A DNA stretch of 64,000 nt from Pandoraea cepalis. Lineage in GTDB: Bacteria; Pseudomonadota; Gammaproteobacteria; Burkholderiales; Burkholderiaceae. The notes below the pieces were generated by a model, which did not search any database, was not told where the DNA came from, and saw nothing but the letters and a program-made list of their open reading frames with translations. The stretch covers positions 62,001 through 126,000 of the forward strand of contig NZ_CABPSL010000011.1 in assembly GCF_902459665.1 (NCBI RefSeq), read 5' to 3'. Positions 16,577 to 27,428 of the stretch are shown in pieces. The position numbers and the translations under genes were made by a program. Every line of letters starts with the position of its first letter. The first letter of the stretch is position 1.

Positions 16577-18282
16577 ACGCGCCCGACACATTCGCTCCCC
16601 CGCCGGTCGCGACCCGTGCGTCGCAACTGCGCGACATGCTGCGCAGCCCGCAGCTCGAATTCCTGATGGAAGCCCACAATGGCCTGTCCGCGCGCATCGT
16701 GCGCGAAGCCGGTTTCAAGGGCATCTGGGCGTCCGGACTCGCGATTTCGGCGCAGTTCGGCGTGCGCGACAACAACGAGGCGAGTTGGACGCAGGTGGTC
16801 GACAACCTCGAATTCATGGCCGACGCCAGCCAGTTGCCCATCCTGCTCGACGGCGACACCGGCTACGGCAACTTCAACAACATGCGCCGCCTCGTGCGCA
16901 AGCTCGAGCAACGCGGCGTGGCCGGCGTGTGCATCGAAGACAAGGTCTTTCCGAAGACCAACAGCTTCATCGGCGGCGAACGCCAGCCACTCGCCGATAT
17001 CGACGAGTTCTGCGGCAAGATCAAGGCCGGCAAGGACTCGCAGGCCGACGACGACTTCTCCATCGTGGCGCGCGTCGAAGCGCTGATCGCCGGCTGGGGC
17101 ATGGAAGAAGCCCTGCGCCGCGCCGAGGCCTATCGCCAGGCCGGCGCGGATGCCATCCTGATTCACAGCAAGCTGAGCCGTGCCGACGAGATCGTGCAGT
17201 TCGCGCGGGAGTGGGACCGCCGCTGCCCGCTGGTGATCGTGCCGACCAAGTACTACAGCACGCCGACCGACGTGTTCCGCGAAGCGGGCATCAGCGTCGC
17301 CATCTGGGCGAATCACCTGATTCGCTCGGCCACGTCGGCCATGCAGGCGGTGGCGGCCGAGATCCACCGCAGCGAGACGCTCGTCAACGTCGAAGACCGC
17401 ATCGCGACCGTCGACGAGATCTTCCGCCTGCAGGACACCGCCGAATACAGCGAAGCCGAGGACCGCTACCTGTCGGCCGCGAACGCGCCGCGCTCGGCCA
17501 TCGTGCTGGCCGCGAGCCGCGGCAAGAACCTCGAGAGCGTGACGACCGACCGCCCGAAGGTGATGCTTCCCGTGGCAGGCAAGCCGTTGCTGCGCTGGCT
17601 GGTCGACGGCTTCAAGAAGCAGAACGTGAACGACATCACCGTCGTGGGCGGCTATCGCGCCGACGCGATCGACACTGCGGGCATCACGCTCGCGATCAAC
17701 GAGCGTCACGCCGAGACCGGCGAGCTTGCCTCGCTCGCGCGCGTGGCGAACGCGTTCGCGCACGACACCGTCGTCTCATACGGCGACCTGCTGTTCCGCA
17801 GCTACATCGTGCGCGATCTGGTCGAGAGCGAGGCCGACTTCACCGTGGCGGTCGACTCGACGGCAGCGACAACCGCGCATGCGGCCAACGCCAGCGTGCG
17901 CGACTTCGCCTATTGCTCCGCCGGCGACGATCGCGGCCTGTTCGGCCAGCGCGTACTGCTGGAGATGATCAGCGCCAACGCTGCGCACGCCGGGCGTGCG
18001 CCCAATGGCCGCTGGATCGGCTTGCTGGGGGTGCGAGGCGATGACGCCCGCGCGCGGTTGCTGCGCGTCTTCGCGGCCTTGCAGGCCCGCGCCGACTTCG
18101 ACGAGCTCGGCATGCCCGACCTGATCAACGCCCTCGTCGCCGACGGCGCCAGGATCGAAGTGCAGTACGTGCACGGCCACTGGCGCGGGGTGAACGACAT
18201 GGACGAATTCCGCCACGCGGCCGACTTCGCGCATGGCCAGACGCCGTTGGGCGGCACCGCGACGGAGACCCCGCATGATTGA
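16573..18282 (+). CDS. aepX: Phosphoenolpyruvate mutase fused to a nucleotidyltransferase-like domain
   Basis: 569 residues. Residues 1-300 are PEP mutase of the isocitrate-lyase superfamily: the diagnostic EDKxxxxxNS motif is at 122-131 and the metal-binding DGDTGYG at 93-99. It makes phosphonopyruvate, the entry step of almost all C-P biosynthesis. Residues about 308-560 form a second NTP-transferase domain, whose loop reads LAASRGKNL (312-320) instead of LAAGxGxRL, losing the loop Gly and Arg, although SYGDLLF keeps an aspartate. This half may be catalytically weak or regulatory next to the intact separate enzyme just upstream. ATGA overlap upstream and 8-base overlap downstream indicate coupled translation. 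Confidence 0.95.
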   Translation: MNAPDTFAPPPVATRASQLRDMLRSPQLEFLMEAHNGLSARIVREAGFKGIWASGLAISAQFGVRDNNEASWTQVVDNLEFMADASQLPILLDGDTGYGNFNNMRRLVRKLEQRGVAGVCIEDKVFPKTNSFIGGERQPLADIDEFCGKIKAGKDSQADDDFSIVARVEALIAGWGMEEALRRAEAYRQAGADAILIHSKLSRADEIVQFAREWDRRCPLVIVPTKYYSTPTDVFREAGISVAIWANHLIRSATSAMQAVAAEIHRSETLVNVEDRIATVDEIFRLQDTAEYSEAEDRYLSAANAPRSAIVLAASRGKNLESVTTDRPKVMLPVAGKPLLRWLVDGFKKQNVNDITVVGGYRADAIDTAGITLAINERHAETGELASLARVANAFAHDTVVSYGDLLFRSYIVRDLVESEADFTVAVDSTAATTAHAANASVRDFAYCSAGDDRGLFGQRVLLEMISANAAHAGRAPNGRWIGLLGVRGDDARARLLRVFAALQARADFDELGMPDLINALVADGARIEVQYVHGHWRGVNDMDEFRHAADFAHGQTPLGGTATETPHD

Positions 18283-19462
18283 GGCCGGACAGTTCGTCGA
18301 AGCCGCACGCCAGCACGGCTTCACGTGGTACACCGGTGTGCCGTGCTCGTTCCTCACGCCGTTCATCAACTACGTGCTGCAGGACCCGACGCTGCACTAC
18401 CTGTCGGCCGTCAACGAAGGCGATGCGGTCGCCATCGCCGCCGGGGCAACGCTCGGTGAAGGCCATGGCGCTCGCGCGGTCACGATGATGCAGAACTCGG
18501 GCCTCGGCAACGCCGTGAGCCCGCTGACCTCGCTCACGTGGACCTTCCGTCTGCCGCAGTTGCTGATCGTGACGTGGCGCGGCCAGCCGGGCATTACCGA
18601 TGAGCCGCAACACGCGCTCATGGGCCCGATCACGCCCGCGATGCTCGACCTGATGGAAGTCCCCTGGGAGTTGTTCCCGACCGAACCCGAGGCGATTGCA
18701 CCGGCGCTGGCGCGTGCCGTTCGTCACATGGACGAGACCGGCCGCCCCTATGCGCTCGTGATGCAAAAGGGCAGCGTCGCTCCCTTCCCGCTGCAACCGG
18801 CCGAGCGCCCCGCGCGTCCGGCGCAACCCGCCCCGGTATCGCTCATGCGAGACGTCGCGCCGGCCGAGTTGCCCACGCGTCGCGACGCCCTGGCGCGCAT
18901 CATCGCCCAGACGCCGCTCGAAGGCACCGTCGTGCTTGCGTCGACCGGCTTTTGCGGACGCGAACTTTACGCGCTCGACGACCGCGCCAACCAGCTCTAC
19001 ATGGTCGGGTCGATGGGATGCGTGACGACATTGGCCCTGGGCCTGGCGTTGTCGCGCCCCGACCTGCGCGTGGTTGCGCTCGACGGCGACGGCGCCGCGC
19101 TGATGCGCATGGGCGCGTTCGCGACGTTGGGCGCTTACGGCCCGTCGAATCTCGTGCATCTGCTGCTCGACAACGCGTCGCACGACTCGACCGGAGCGCA
19201 GGCCACGGTCTCGCCGACGGTCTCGTTCGCGGGCATCGCGGCGGCCAGCGGCTATGCGCTCGCACTCGAAGGCGACACGCTGGACGTCATCGAAGCCTTG
19301 TTCGACGCCCCCGCCGCCCGCCTGAATGACGGCCCGCGCTTCGCTTGTCTGAGCACGCGTCCGGGAACGCCTGACGGGCTGCCACGCCCGAAAGTCACGC
19401 CCGAAGCGGTCAAGTCGCGCTTGATGGACCACATTGCACGACGCGCGCAGGCTTCGGCCTGA
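18275..19462 (+). CDS. aepY: Phosphonopyruvate decarboxylase
   Basis: 395 residues, thiamine-diphosphate enzyme. Removes CO2 from phosphonopyruvate to give phosphonoacetaldehyde, the irreversible pull that makes the PEP mutase step run forward. The N-terminal PYR domain has the catalytic Glu in SAVNEGDAV; the C-terminal PP domain holds the TPP motif from GDGAA to DNASHDS. A Pro/Ala-rich linker separates the halves at about 178-192. The start ATG lies inside the end of the PEP mutase gene (8-base overlap). Confidence 0.94.
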   Translation: MIEAGQFVEAARQHGFTWYTGVPCSFLTPFINYVLQDPTLHYLSAVNEGDAVAIAAGATLGEGHGARAVTMMQNSGLGNAVSPLTSLTWTFRLPQLLIVTWRGQPGITDEPQHALMGPITPAMLDLMEVPWELFPTEPEAIAPALARAVRHMDETGRPYALVMQKGSVAPFPLQPAERPARPAQPAPVSLMRDVAPAELPTRRDALARIIAQTPLEGTVVLASTGFCGRELYALDDRANQLYMVGSMGCVTTLALGLALSRPDLRVVALDGDGAALMRMGAFATLGAYGPSNLVHLLLDNASHDSTGAQATVSPTVSFAGIAAASGYALALEGDTLDVIEALFDAPAARLNDGPRFACLSTRPGTPDGLPRPKVTPEAVKSRLMDHIARRAQASA

Positions 19463-19500
19463 GCGTCCCCCTTTCAAAAAACTGCCGAGGAACCTTCGCC

Positions 19501-20574
19501 ATGCTTTTACTGAATCCGGGCCCCGTTACGCTGACCGAGCGTGTCCGCAAGAGCTTGCTGCAACCCGATCTGTGCCACCGCGAGCCCGAATTCTTCGACC
19601 TTCAGGACGAAGCGCGCGCGCGTCTCACCGCCGTGTATGGCCTCGATCCGGCCGTGTGGACGCCGGTGCTGATGACCGGCTCGGGCACCGCCGCCGTCGA
19701 GAGCATGACGGCAGGCCTCGTGCCGGAAGGCGGCCGCCTGCTGATCGTCGAGAACGGCGTGTACGGCGAGCGCATCTCTCAGATCGCGAAGCAATACCGC
19801 ATCGATCACGACGTCATCCATTTCGAATGGATGCAAGCGCCCGACCTGGCGCAGATCGTCGACAAGCTCGACACCGCGGGCGATCGTCCGTACACCCACG
19901 TGGCGATCATCCACCATGAGACGACGACGGGCCGCCTGAACGATCTGACCGGTCTCGCCGGTGCGTGCCGTGAGCGCGGCATCGGCCTGCTGGTCGACGG
20001 CGTGAGCAGCTTTGCCGCCGAACCCCTCGACTTCAACGATTCCGGTATCGTGGCCGTGGCCGCCACCGCGAACAAGTGCGTGCATGGCGTGCCGGGCGTG
20101 TCGTTCGTGATGGTGCGCAAGGACGCCCTCGCCAAGGCCGCGAGCCGCACGTATTACCTCGACATCGCGCGCCTGGCCAAGCTTCAGGCCGAGCGCAACA
20201 CGCCGTTTACGCCGTCGGTGCATGCCTATTACGCGCTCGTGGAAGCGCTGCGCGAACTCGACGACGCCGGGGGGTGGCAAGCACGTCACGCCCATTACGG
20301 CGCGCTCGCCGAGCAGGTGCGCGCCGGTCTGGCCGCGCTGGGCATCGACAGCGCACTGCCGCCGGGCGAGTCGTCCGTGGTGCTGCGGGCCTACAAGCTG
20401 CCCGCCGGGGTCGACTATCCGCGTCTGCACGACTGGCTCAAGGCCGATGGCTTTGTGATCTACGCGGGCCAAGGCGGCCTGTCGAAGGAATTGTTCCGCA
20501 TCTCGACGATGGGCAACCTCACGGCCGCCGACATCGACCGCCTGCTGGCGTCCTTCGCCCGGCTGGTGAAGTGA
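19501..20574 (+). CDS. phnW: 2-aminoethylphosphonate aminotransferase
   Basis: 357 residues, class V PLP enzyme. Interconverts phosphonoacetaldehyde and 2-aminoethylphosphonate; beside PEP mutase and the decarboxylase it must act in the biosynthetic direction. LNPGPVTL opens the protein, GSGTAAVE binds the cofactor phosphate, Asp166 (LLVDGVSS) contacts the pyridine nitrogen and Lys192 in ANKCVHG forms the Schiff base. GAGGAA lies before the ATG, and the gene follows its neighbour by 38 bases. No phosphonatase (PhnX) is nearby, against a catabolic role. Confidence 0.92.
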   Translation: MLLLNPGPVTLTERVRKSLLQPDLCHREPEFFDLQDEARARLTAVYGLDPAVWTPVLMTGSGTAAVESMTAGLVPEGGRLLIVENGVYGERISQIAKQYRIDHDVIHFEWMQAPDLAQIVDKLDTAGDRPYTHVAIIHHETTTGRLNDLTGLAGACRERGIGLLVDGVSSFAAEPLDFNDSGIVAVAATANKCVHGVPGVSFVMVRKDALAKAASRTYYLDIARLAKLQAERNTPFTPSVHAYYALVEALRELDDAGGWQARHAHYGALAEQVRAGLAALGIDSALPPGESSVVLRAYKLPAGVDYPRLHDWLKADGFVIYAGQGGLSKELFRISTMGNLTAADIDRLLASFARLVK

Positions 20575-20596
20575 GCGCGGGAACGAACCTTTGACC

Positions 20597-22513
20597 ATGA
20601 CCGAATTGCTCGCCAGCGTCTCCTCCCCTGCCGACCTGCGTGCGCTCTCACGCGCCGACTTGCGCCGTGTGGCCGACGAATTGCGTGCCTGCGTGCTTGA
20701 TAACGTCTCGCGCACCGGCGGCCACCTGTCGTCGAACCTGGGCACGGTCGAACTGACGATCGCGCTGCACTATGTCTTCGACACACCCAACGACCGCATC
20801 GTGTGGGACGTGGGACACCAGACCTATCCGCACAAAATCCTCACCGGTCGCCGTGGGGCGATGCCAACGCTGCGGCAATGGCACGGACTGTCGGGCTTTC
20901 CGAAGCGCGACGAATCACCTTACGACACGTTCGGCACGGCACATTCGAGCACGTCGATTTCGGCGGCACTCGGCATGGCGCTGGCCAGCCGCGTCAAGGG
21001 CGAGAAGCGTCACGCCATTGCCGTGATCGGCGACGGCGCGATGACGGCGGGCGAAGCGTTCGAGGCCCTGAACAATGCGGGCGTCCACGACGACCTGCCC
21101 TTCCTCGTCGTGCTCAACGACAACGACATGTCGATCTCGCCCCCGGTCGGCGCGCTCAATCAGTACCTCACGCGGCTGATGTCCGGGCAGTTCTACTCGG
21201 CGGGCAAGGAAAGCGTGCGGCAGTTGCTGCGCAACGCGCCCGCGCCGATGCGCGAGCTGGCCCACAAGCTCGAAGAGCACGCCAAGGCCCTCGTGTCCCC
21301 CACGGGCACGATGTTCGAGGAGTTCGGCTTCAATTACCTGGGCCCCATCGACGGCCACGATCTCGACGCGCTGATTCCCGCGCTCGAGAACATCAAGGCA
21401 CTCAGGGGGCCGCAGTTCCTGCACGTCGTCACGCGCAAGGGACGCGGCTACAAGCTCGCCGAGGCCGATCCCGTTCTCTATCACGGCCCCGGCAAGTTCA
21501 ATCCGAGCGAAGGCATTCGCCCGGCCGCACCGGGCGCCGCGTCGGCGAAGACCTATACGCAGGTCTTTGGCGAATGGCTGTGCGATGCGGCGGCCGCCGA
21601 CCCGCGTGTCATCGGGATCACACCGGCCATGCGCGAAGGCTCCGGCCTCGTCGCGTTCGAGCAGCGCTTCCCCGAGCGCTACTACGACGTCGGCATCGCC
21701 GAGCAACATGCGGTGACCTTCGCCGGGGGATTGGCGACCGAAGGGCTCAAGCCCGTCGTGGCTATCTATTCGACGTTCCTGCAACGCGCCTACGACCAGT
21801 TGATCCACGATGTGGCCTTGCAGAACCTGCCGGTCGTCTTCGCGATCGATCGCGGCGGCCTGGTCGGCGCGGATGGCGCCACCCATGCGGGCGCCTACGA
21901 CATCGCCTATCTGCGCTGCATCCCCAACATGGTGGTGATGGCCCCGGCGGACGAGAACGAATGCCGTCAGATGTTGCAGACGGCACTCGGGATCAACGGC
22001 CCCAGCGCCGTGCGTTATCCGCGTGGCACCGGTCCCGGCGTAACGATCGATTCGGGCTTGTCGACGCTGCCCGTGGGCCGGGCTCAGATACGGCGTCGAA
22101 GCGCCGCCCCGGCGGGCCGTCGCGTGGCGATGCTGGCGTTCGGCTCGATGGTCGCACCGGCGGAACAGGTCGCCCACGAGTTCGACGCGAGTGTCGTCAA
22201 CATGCGCTTCGTCAAGCCGCTCGACGACGCGACGCTGCTCGACATGGCGCGCACGCACGACCTCGTCGTCACCCTCGAAGAGGGCGCGGTGATGGGCGGT
22301 GCGGGCACGGCCTGTGTCGAGGCGCTCAATGCCAATGGCGTGCAAGTCCCGCTGCTGCAACTGGGCTTGCCGGACACCTACATCGATCAGGGCACGCCCG
22401 CGCAACAACTCGCGTCGGTCGGGCTCGACGCCCCGGGCATCGCGGCATCGATTCGCCGGGCGCTGGCCGAGCGTCTCGGCGGCAAGGTTGAGGCGGTGCC
22501 CTCGACGACGTGA
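20597..22513 (+). CDS. dxs: 1-deoxy-D-xylulose-5-phosphate synthase
   Basis: 638 residues, full length. TPP enzyme joining pyruvate and glyceraldehyde-3-phosphate, the first and often flux-setting step of the MEP isoprenoid route. Visible family motifs: [28 protein letters not shown], the TPP site GDGAMTAG (about 145-152) and [10 protein letters not shown]-type region written here as [12 protein letters not shown]. The ATG at 20597 lies 22 bases after phnW, so it is probably the last gene of the phosphonate operon. Its place next to the hopanoid genes suggests a supply role for squalene synthesis; whether it is the only dxs in the genome cannot be told. Confidence 0.95.
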   Translation: MTELLASVSSPADLRALSRADLRRVADELRACVLDNVSRTGGHLSSNLGTVELTIALHYVFDTPNDRIVWDVGHQTYPHKILTGRRGAMPTLRQWHGLSGFPKRDESPYDTFGTAHSSTSISAALGMALASRVKGEKRHAIAVIGDGAMTAGEAFEALNNAGVHDDLPFLVVLNDNDMSISPPVGALNQYLTRLMSGQFYSAGKESVRQLLRNAPAPMRELAHKLEEHAKALVSPTGTMFEEFGFNYLGPIDGHDLDALIPALENIKALRGPQFLHVVTRKGRGYKLAEADPVLYHGPGKFNPSEGIRPAAPGAASAKTYTQVFGEWLCDAAAADPRVIGITPAMREGSGLVAFEQRFPERYYDVGIAEQHAVTFAGGLATEGLKPVVAIYSTFLQRAYDQLIHDVALQNLPVVFAIDRGGLVGADGATHAGAYDIAYLRCIPNMVVMAPADENECRQMLQTALGINGPSAVRYPRGTGPGVTIDSGLSTLPVGRAQIRRRSAAPAGRRVAMLAFGSMVAPAEQVAHEFDASVVNMRFVKPLDDATLLDMARTHDLVVTLEEGAVMGGAGTACVEALNANGVQVPLLQLGLPDTYIDQGTPAQQLASVGLDAPGIAASIRRALAERLGGKVEAVPSTT

Positions 22514-22556
22514 GTACGGCGGTTTATCCCGCTCGATTCAGCGCATCCAAAGCGAC

Positions 22557-22580
22557 AAACGGCACCTTTCGGTGCCGTTT
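22557..22580. terminator. Bidirectional terminator between dxs and hpnN
   Basis: Ten-base-pair perfect stem (22557-22566 with 22571-22580), four-base loop, A-run on the left and T-run on the right, between two convergent genes. It can end transcripts from both sides. Confidence 0.85.
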
Positions 22581-22598
22581 TGCCTTGCGTCGCTGCCG

Positions 22599-25235
22599 TC
22601 AGGTTGTTGGCGGCGGCGCCGGCTTCTTGCGCGGCTTGCCCATGAGCACCGGCTGGAAGAACACGGCGCCGATCAGCGTGCAGACGAGCGAGAGCGCCAG
22701 CAGCTTGCCCATGCTCGACGTGCCCGGGTGATGCGACAGCCACAGGCTGCCGAAGGCGATGCCCGTGGTCGCGGCCGACAGCACGATCGCCTGCGTCAGA
22801 CCCGATGCGAGCAGCCGAGTCTGCCCGTGACGCCACGCGATCACGTAGTAGATCTTGAACGCCACGCCCACGCCCAGCAGCAATGGCAGCGCGATGATGT
22901 TCGCAAAGTTCAGCGGCAGGCCGATCAACACGCTGAGTTCGAGCGTGACGCCCGCCGAGACCAGCAGCGGCACCAGCGTGCGCAGCACGTCGCCAAAGTT
23001 GCGCAGCGCCAGCCATAGCAGCAAGGTGATCGAAAGCAACGCCAGCGCCCCCGCCTCGATGAACGCGCGAATGATCGTGTCGGCCGAGCGCAGGATCGAG
23101 ATCGGTCCCCCTACGGCGTCCGGGGTGGTCGCCAGCACGGCGGCACTGAACTTGCGCAGCATGGCGTCGTCGCTCGGATCCGCGCCCTTCTCCACGCGCG
23201 GCGAGATGTTCACGAGCGCGCGCCCATCGGCCGCCACCCATTGCGAGGCGATGTCCTCGGGCAGCGACTCGCGCGTCACGGCATGCGGCTGCAGGGCATC
23301 GCGCAACTGACCGAGCGCGAGCTTCAACGGCTCGGCGATCGCCCGATCCGCGCGATCGCGTGTCGCGGCGTCGGCCGCAGCGAGCTTGCGCAACGCGGCG
23401 GCCAGGCGCTGCGCCGGCTTTGCGCCGTCGCCCGGATGATCGAGCGCGGCGTCCTCCAACTGACCGGCGGCCGTCTTGAGCGCCGACACGCGCGCCGCAT
23501 CGGCCACCGGTGCCAGCGGCGTTTGTGAAAGCACCGGCAGCAACGATTCGGCCGCCGTGCCGATCAACGCAAGCTTGGCGGGCTGCTCTGCCGGCAGGAA
23601 CGTCGTGAGCGTGACCACGCGACCGACTTCCGGCACGGCGCGCAGCTTCGCGGCGTCGGCGTCAGCGGCGGCGAGCGTCGGGGCGAGCAATTGCACGTCG
23701 TTGACTCCGGCCTCCGGCGAATTGGCCAGATCCCTCAGCGTCGCCATCGACTCCGTGTTCGGATCCTTCAGATGCAACGGGTTGAAGTCGAAGTGCAAAT
23801 GGGCGAGCAGCGGCAGGCCCGCGACCACCAGGGCGAGCGTGCCGTACAGCAACGGCTTGCGGTGCTTCTCGGTGAATTCGTCGACCGGACCGAGACTGCG
23901 AAAGCCCGGCGGACTCGGTTCGCCCTTCGGCTTGAACACACTGATGAGCGCCGGCAACAAGGTGATGGCCGACGGGAATGCCACACACAGGATGCCCACG
24001 CCGGCGATCAATCCGAGTTCGGACACGCCGCGATAATCGGTCGGCAGGAACGAGAAGAAACTCGCGGCCGTGGCGGCGGCGGCCAGCGACAGCGGCATCG
24101 CAATGGCCCGGCCCGCACCCGTGAGCGCGCCGTGGAGCGCTTCGTCGCCCGACGCGCCGGGCTGATGGTCCAGGCGATGGCGCTCCTCGCGATAGCGCAC
24201 GCCGAACTGAATGCCGAAGTCCACCCCAATGCCGACGAACAGAACCGCGAACGCGACCGAAATCATGTTGAGCGCGCCGACCATCATCAGACCGAGCGCG
24301 AATGTGACCGCCAGCCCCGCGAGCAGCGTGATGAACACCGCGAGAATCATCTTGCCCGAGCGCACCGCCAGCCACAGCACGACCAGCACGGCGAGCAGCG
24401 TGACGACCGCGTTCGGACCGGCGTCCTGACGCACGGAGGCGAACTCCTCGTCGGACAGCGGGCGCGGGCCCGTCAAACGCACCGTCGCGCCATAGCGCTC
24501 ACCCAGCTTCAGGTCGGCCACCGCCTCGCGAATGCGCGTCGCGGCATTCGCCCCGGCTTCGAGGGCCGCGTAGTCCACCTTCGGCTGCACCTGGACGTAG
24601 CTGCGGGCCACGGTGTCGGGCGCGACGAGCGCTCGCCACGACATGGCCGCCGGACGTCCGGCAAGCACCGCCTCGGTCGTCTCGGCCGCATCCCCGAGCA
24701 GGTTCGCCATCTCCGGCAGCTTGACTTGCCCGGTGAGAAGCGGCGTTTGCAGCGTGACCGACAGCAGGTTCGACAAACCGGTCAGGCTCGGGTCCTGCGC
24801 CAGACGGTTGAGCAGGGGCTTGGCGTCATCCAGCTTGCCCGTGAGCGACTTCACGTCGTCGAGCGGCGCGAAGAGCAGCGCGTTGTGCGCAAAGAACGCC
24901 CCCGAGCCGGGACGGCTCACCGCCCGGAACACGTCGGTCTCGGTCACCAGCTTCGCGGCCAGCTCGGCGGCGGCCCGGTCGGCGAACTCGGCGGCCGGGG
25001 CCTGCACTACGGCCAAGGTGAGGTCTGTCTTCTGCGGGAAAGCGCGATCGATGGCACGACCGCGCTCGGCGGCGGGCGTATTCAGATCGATCAGGCCCGA
25101 GATATCGGTGTTGATCGCGAAGTGCTTGGCGACGTACACGCAACTCGCCATCACGAGCAGGAGCGAAGCGAAAATGACCAGGTACGCGTGCTTCGCCGAA
25201 AAACGGACGATGCGCACGACGAGCGACGTCAGCAT
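22599..25235 (-). CDS. hpnN: Hopanoid-associated RND transporter HpnN
   Basis: 878 residues, RND superfamily (MMPL-like). One membrane helix near residues 12-35, a large periplasmic loop, a helix group at about 275-440 ([15 protein letters not shown]), a second loop and a C-terminal helix group at about 735-870. HpnN is thought to move hopanoids from the inner to the outer membrane. Periplasmic regions are Ala-rich and helical. It is alone on its strand, converging on dxs and diverging from hpnM, which encodes a likely periplasmic partner. Confidence 0.93.
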   Translation of the reverse strand: MLTSLVVRIVRFSAKHAYLVIFASLLLVMASCVYVAKHFAINTDISGLIDLNTPAAERGRAIDRAFPQKTDLTLAVVQAPAAEFADRAAAELAAKLVTETDVFRAVSRPGSGAFFAHNALLFAPLDDVKSLTGKLDDAKPLLNRLAQDPSLTGLSNLLSVTLQTPLLTGQVKLPEMANLLGDAAETTEAVLAGRPAAMSWRALVAPDTVARSYVQVQPKVDYAALEAGANAATRIREAVADLKLGERYGATVRLTGPRPLSDEEFASVRQDAGPNAVVTLLAVLVVLWLAVRSGKMILAVFITLLAGLAVTFALGLMMVGALNMISVAFAVLFVGIGVDFGIQFGVRYREERHRLDHQPGASGDEALHGALTGAGRAIAMPLSLAAAATAASFFSFLPTDYRGVSELGLIAGVGILCVAFPSAITLLPALISVFKPKGEPSPPGFRSLGPVDEFTEKHRKPLLYGTLALVVAGLPLLAHLHFDFNPLHLKDPNTESMATLRDLANSPEAGVNDVQLLAPTLAAADADAAKLRAVPEVGRVVTLTTFLPAEQPAKLALIGTAAESLLPVLSQTPLAPVADAARVSALKTAAGQLEDAALDHPGDGAKPAQRLAAALRKLAAADAATRDRADRAIAEPLKLALGQLRDALQPHAVTRESLPEDIASQWVAADGRALVNISPRVEKGADPSDDAMLRKFSAAVLATTPDAVGGPISILRSADTIIRAFIEAGALALLSITLLLWLALRNFGDVLRTLVPLLVSAGVTLELSVLIGLPLNFANIIALPLLLGVGVAFKIYYVIAWRHGQTRLLASGLTQAIVLSAATTGIAFGSLWLSHHPGTSSMGKLLALSLVCTLIGAVFFQPVLMGKPRKKPAPPPTT

Positions 25236-25458
25236 GTAACGGTTCCGGAAGAGAGTAGAGGTCTCCCTGCCCCGGCCGCCGCGCTCTAAAAAGTCACGAA
25301 ACGCGATGTATCAAGCGATACCGGGGAACCAATCGCGGACGAAGTCCGTCGATCAGCTCATGGAAGACAAGGAAACGGTGAATTTACGAAATCGCAGCAG
25401 TATACAAGGCCGCGTGAACTACACTACGGCCAACCCGATTGAAACCCACGAAGACGGT

Positions 25459-26106
25459 ATGAATAAATTTCTGGTGACGGCGCTCTCGGCCGTCGCATTC
25501 AGCGGTATCGGCGTCGCTTCCGGCGCCTGGGCCCAGGCGAGCAGCAACAATCCGAACGACATGGTGAAGACGGCGGTCGAGACCGTCGTCAAGGCGGCCA
25601 AGGCCGACGCGGCGGCCCGCGACGGCGATGTCGCCGCCACCGCGCGTGTTGTGGCCCGCGACTTCCTGCCCTATACCGATTTCCATCGGACCACGCGTTA
25701 CGCCGTCGGCTCGAAGGCGTTCGATGCGGCCACGCCGGCGCAGCAGCAGCAGGTCTTCGAGCAGTTCCAGCAGTTGCTCGTGAACACCTTCGCGCTGCAA
25801 CTCTCGCAGGTGCGCGGCAGCCAGATCTCGTTCAAGTTCACGCCGGCCAAACTCACGGCGAACAGCAGCGACGTGGTGGTGGGCGCCTCGGTCAGCGGCA
25901 ACGGCGACAATCTGTCGGTGGCCTATCGTCTGGCCAAGACGGACAAGGGGTGGAAGATCTACGACATCAACATGATGGGCGAGAACGTGGCCAACGCATG
26001 GCTCATCCAGTTGTATCAACCGCAATTCAAGGCGCGCATCGCCCAGGGCGGCATCGACGGCCTGATCACCTACTTGCGCGACAAGAACGCGCGTTTCGGC
26101 AAGTAA
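25459..26106 (+). CDS. hpnM: Hopanoid-associated MlaC/Ttg2D-like periplasmic protein HpnM
   Basis: 215 residues. Signal peptide about 1-26 (ending AWAQA), then the MlaC lipid-binding fold (DFHRTTRYAVG, LQLSQVRGSQISF, GWKIYDINMMGEN). MlaC-type proteins carry phospholipid across the periplasm; the hopanoid version HpnM is assumed to work with HpnN. The open frame extends 51 codons upstream, but the ATG at 25459 puts the signal peptide at the N-terminus. Transcribed divergently from hpnN across a 223-base intergenic region. Confidence 0.9.
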   Translation: MNKFLVTALSAVAFSGIGVASGAWAQASSNNPNDMVKTAVETVVKAAKADAAARDGDVAATARVVARDFLPYTDFHRTTRYAVGSKAFDAATPAQQQQVFEQFQQLLVNTFALQLSQVRGSQISFKFTPAKLTANSSDVVVGASVSGNGDNLSVAYRLAKTDKGWKIYDINMMGENVANAWLIQLYQPQFKARIAQGGIDGLITYLRDKNARFGK

Positions 26107-26445
26107 AATCAAAGGCTTGACGGCACCTGCCGCATCCGGTGCCGGCGGGCCCAGGGTGTCCGTGGCGACTTGGCAGCACCTTCGGCGCAAATCCGATCCA
26201 GATAAGCGCCGATTCGTCAACATTTACGAAATATGCACTGACGTCTCTCGACTCGGGAGTGGTCAGCAGCATTTGGCGGCGGCGGTTACAATCGTCGCTT
26301 GTCAAACGACCGGACGGCGGTCCCCCCAAGGGTGCGCGCGAATTGCCACTGGCACTGGCGCCGCGGGCGCCATGAGGCCATGGCGATCAGGACATGCAAC
26401 CTCGATGGGAACCGTCATCCCGGCCGACCTGAGCCGGAGAGCTGA
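26107..26445. other. Intergenic region between hpnM and ispH
   Basis: 339 bases without a convincing gene. GGCACC/GGTGCC stem at 26122-26143 follows hpnM but lacks a T-run, so it is a weak terminator at best. TACAAT at 26287-26292 could be a -10 box for the ispH-hpnHAB operon; no good -35 seen. Confidence 0.35.
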
Positions 26446-27405
26446 ATGCAAGTCTTCCTTGCCCAACCCCGCGGTTTTTGTGCGGGTGTCATACGTGCCA
26501 TCGAGATCGTGGAACGCGCCCTGGAAAAATACGGCGCCCCGGTCTACGTGCGCCATGAGATCGTCCACAACAAGCATGTGGTCGATTCGCTCAAGGCCAA
26601 GGGCGCGCGCTTCATCGACGAGCTGTCCGAAGCCCCCGCGGGCGCGGTCACTATTTTCAGTGCCCATGGCGTGGCGCGCGTCGTTGAACAGGAAGCACAG
26701 ACGCGCGGCCTGCGAGTGCTCAATGCCACCTGCCCGCTCGTGACCAAGGTGCACCTGCAAGGCAAGAATTACGTGTCCGCCGGGCGTGACGTCATTTTGA
26801 TCGGCCACGCCGGGCACCCGGAAGTCGAGGGCACGATGGGCCAGATCGACGGCCCCGTGCATCTTGTGCAGACCGAGCGCGATGTCGACGCGCTGCCGCT
26901 GGCCGTCGACACCCCGGTCTCGTATGTGACGCAGACCACGCTGTCGGTCGACGAGACTCGCGGTATCATTGCGGCGCTGCAAGGTCGCTTTACCGATATC
27001 GTCGGTCCGGACACCAAGGACATCTGTTACGCCACGCAAAACCGCCAGACGGCCGTGCGCGAGCTGTGCGAGCGTGTGGACGTGCTGCTCGTGGTGGGTG
27101 CGACAAACAGCTCGAACTCGAACCGCCTGCGCGAAATCGGCGCCGAAATGGGGCTGCCGAGCTATCTCGTGGCCGACGGCACCGAGGTCGATCCGGCATG
27201 GGTGCGCGGCCAGGCCCGCATCGGCATCACCGCTGGGGCGTCGGCGCCCGAACGCATGGTCGAAGACGTGATCGACGCGCTGCGTCGCATCGACACCGTC
27301 GAAGTGACTCTCATGGACGGCATCGAGGAAACCATCCAGTTTCGCCTGCCGTCGGAACTGACCAAAGACGAGCCGGTCGCCGCGCATCACGCGCTGGCCG
27401 GCTAA
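26446..27405 (+). CDS. ispH: 4-hydroxy-3-methylbut-2-enyl diphosphate reductase
   Basis: 319 residues. Last step of the MEP pathway, a 4Fe-4S enzyme giving isopentenyl and dimethylallyl diphosphate. The three cluster cysteines are present (Cys12 in GFCAGV, Cys96 in NATCPLV, Cys194 in DICYATQ), as are substrate histidines in HEIVHN, SAHGV and [11 protein letters not shown]. It heads an operon with hpnH, hpnA and hpnB (23-base gap to hpnH), tying precursor supply to hopanoid synthesis. Burkholderiales often carry two ispH copies; this would be the hopanoid-linked one, by inference. Confidence 0.95.
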   Translation: MQVFLAQPRGFCAGVIRAIEIVERALEKYGAPVYVRHEIVHNKHVVDSLKAKGARFIDELSEAPAGAVTIFSAHGVARVVEQEAQTRGLRVLNATCPLVTKVHLQGKNYVSAGRDVILIGHAGHPEVEGTMGQIDGPVHLVQTERDVDALPLAVDTPVSYVTQTTLSVDETRGIIAALQGRFTDIVGPDTKDICYATQNRQTAVRELCERVDVLLVVGATNSSNSNRLREIGAEMGLPSYLVADGTEVDPAWVRGQARIGITAGASAPERMVEDVIDALRRIDTVEVTLMDGIEETIQFRLPSELTKDEPVAAHHALAG

Positions 27406-27428
27406 CGCAATACGAACAGGAGCCGAAC

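Noticed and set aside
20915-22408. 497-codon antisense frame within dxs
   Set aside because: Arg/His-rich shadow of dxs without a start context or family resemblance.
23691-25289. 532-codon antisense frame within hpnN
   Set aside because: Shadow of the transporter gene; composition is Arg/Gln/His-rich and it overlaps the hpnN promoter end.
26122-26143. GGCACC/GGTGCC hairpin after hpnM as a terminator
   Set aside because: No T-run follows the stem, so I do not call it an intrinsic terminator.
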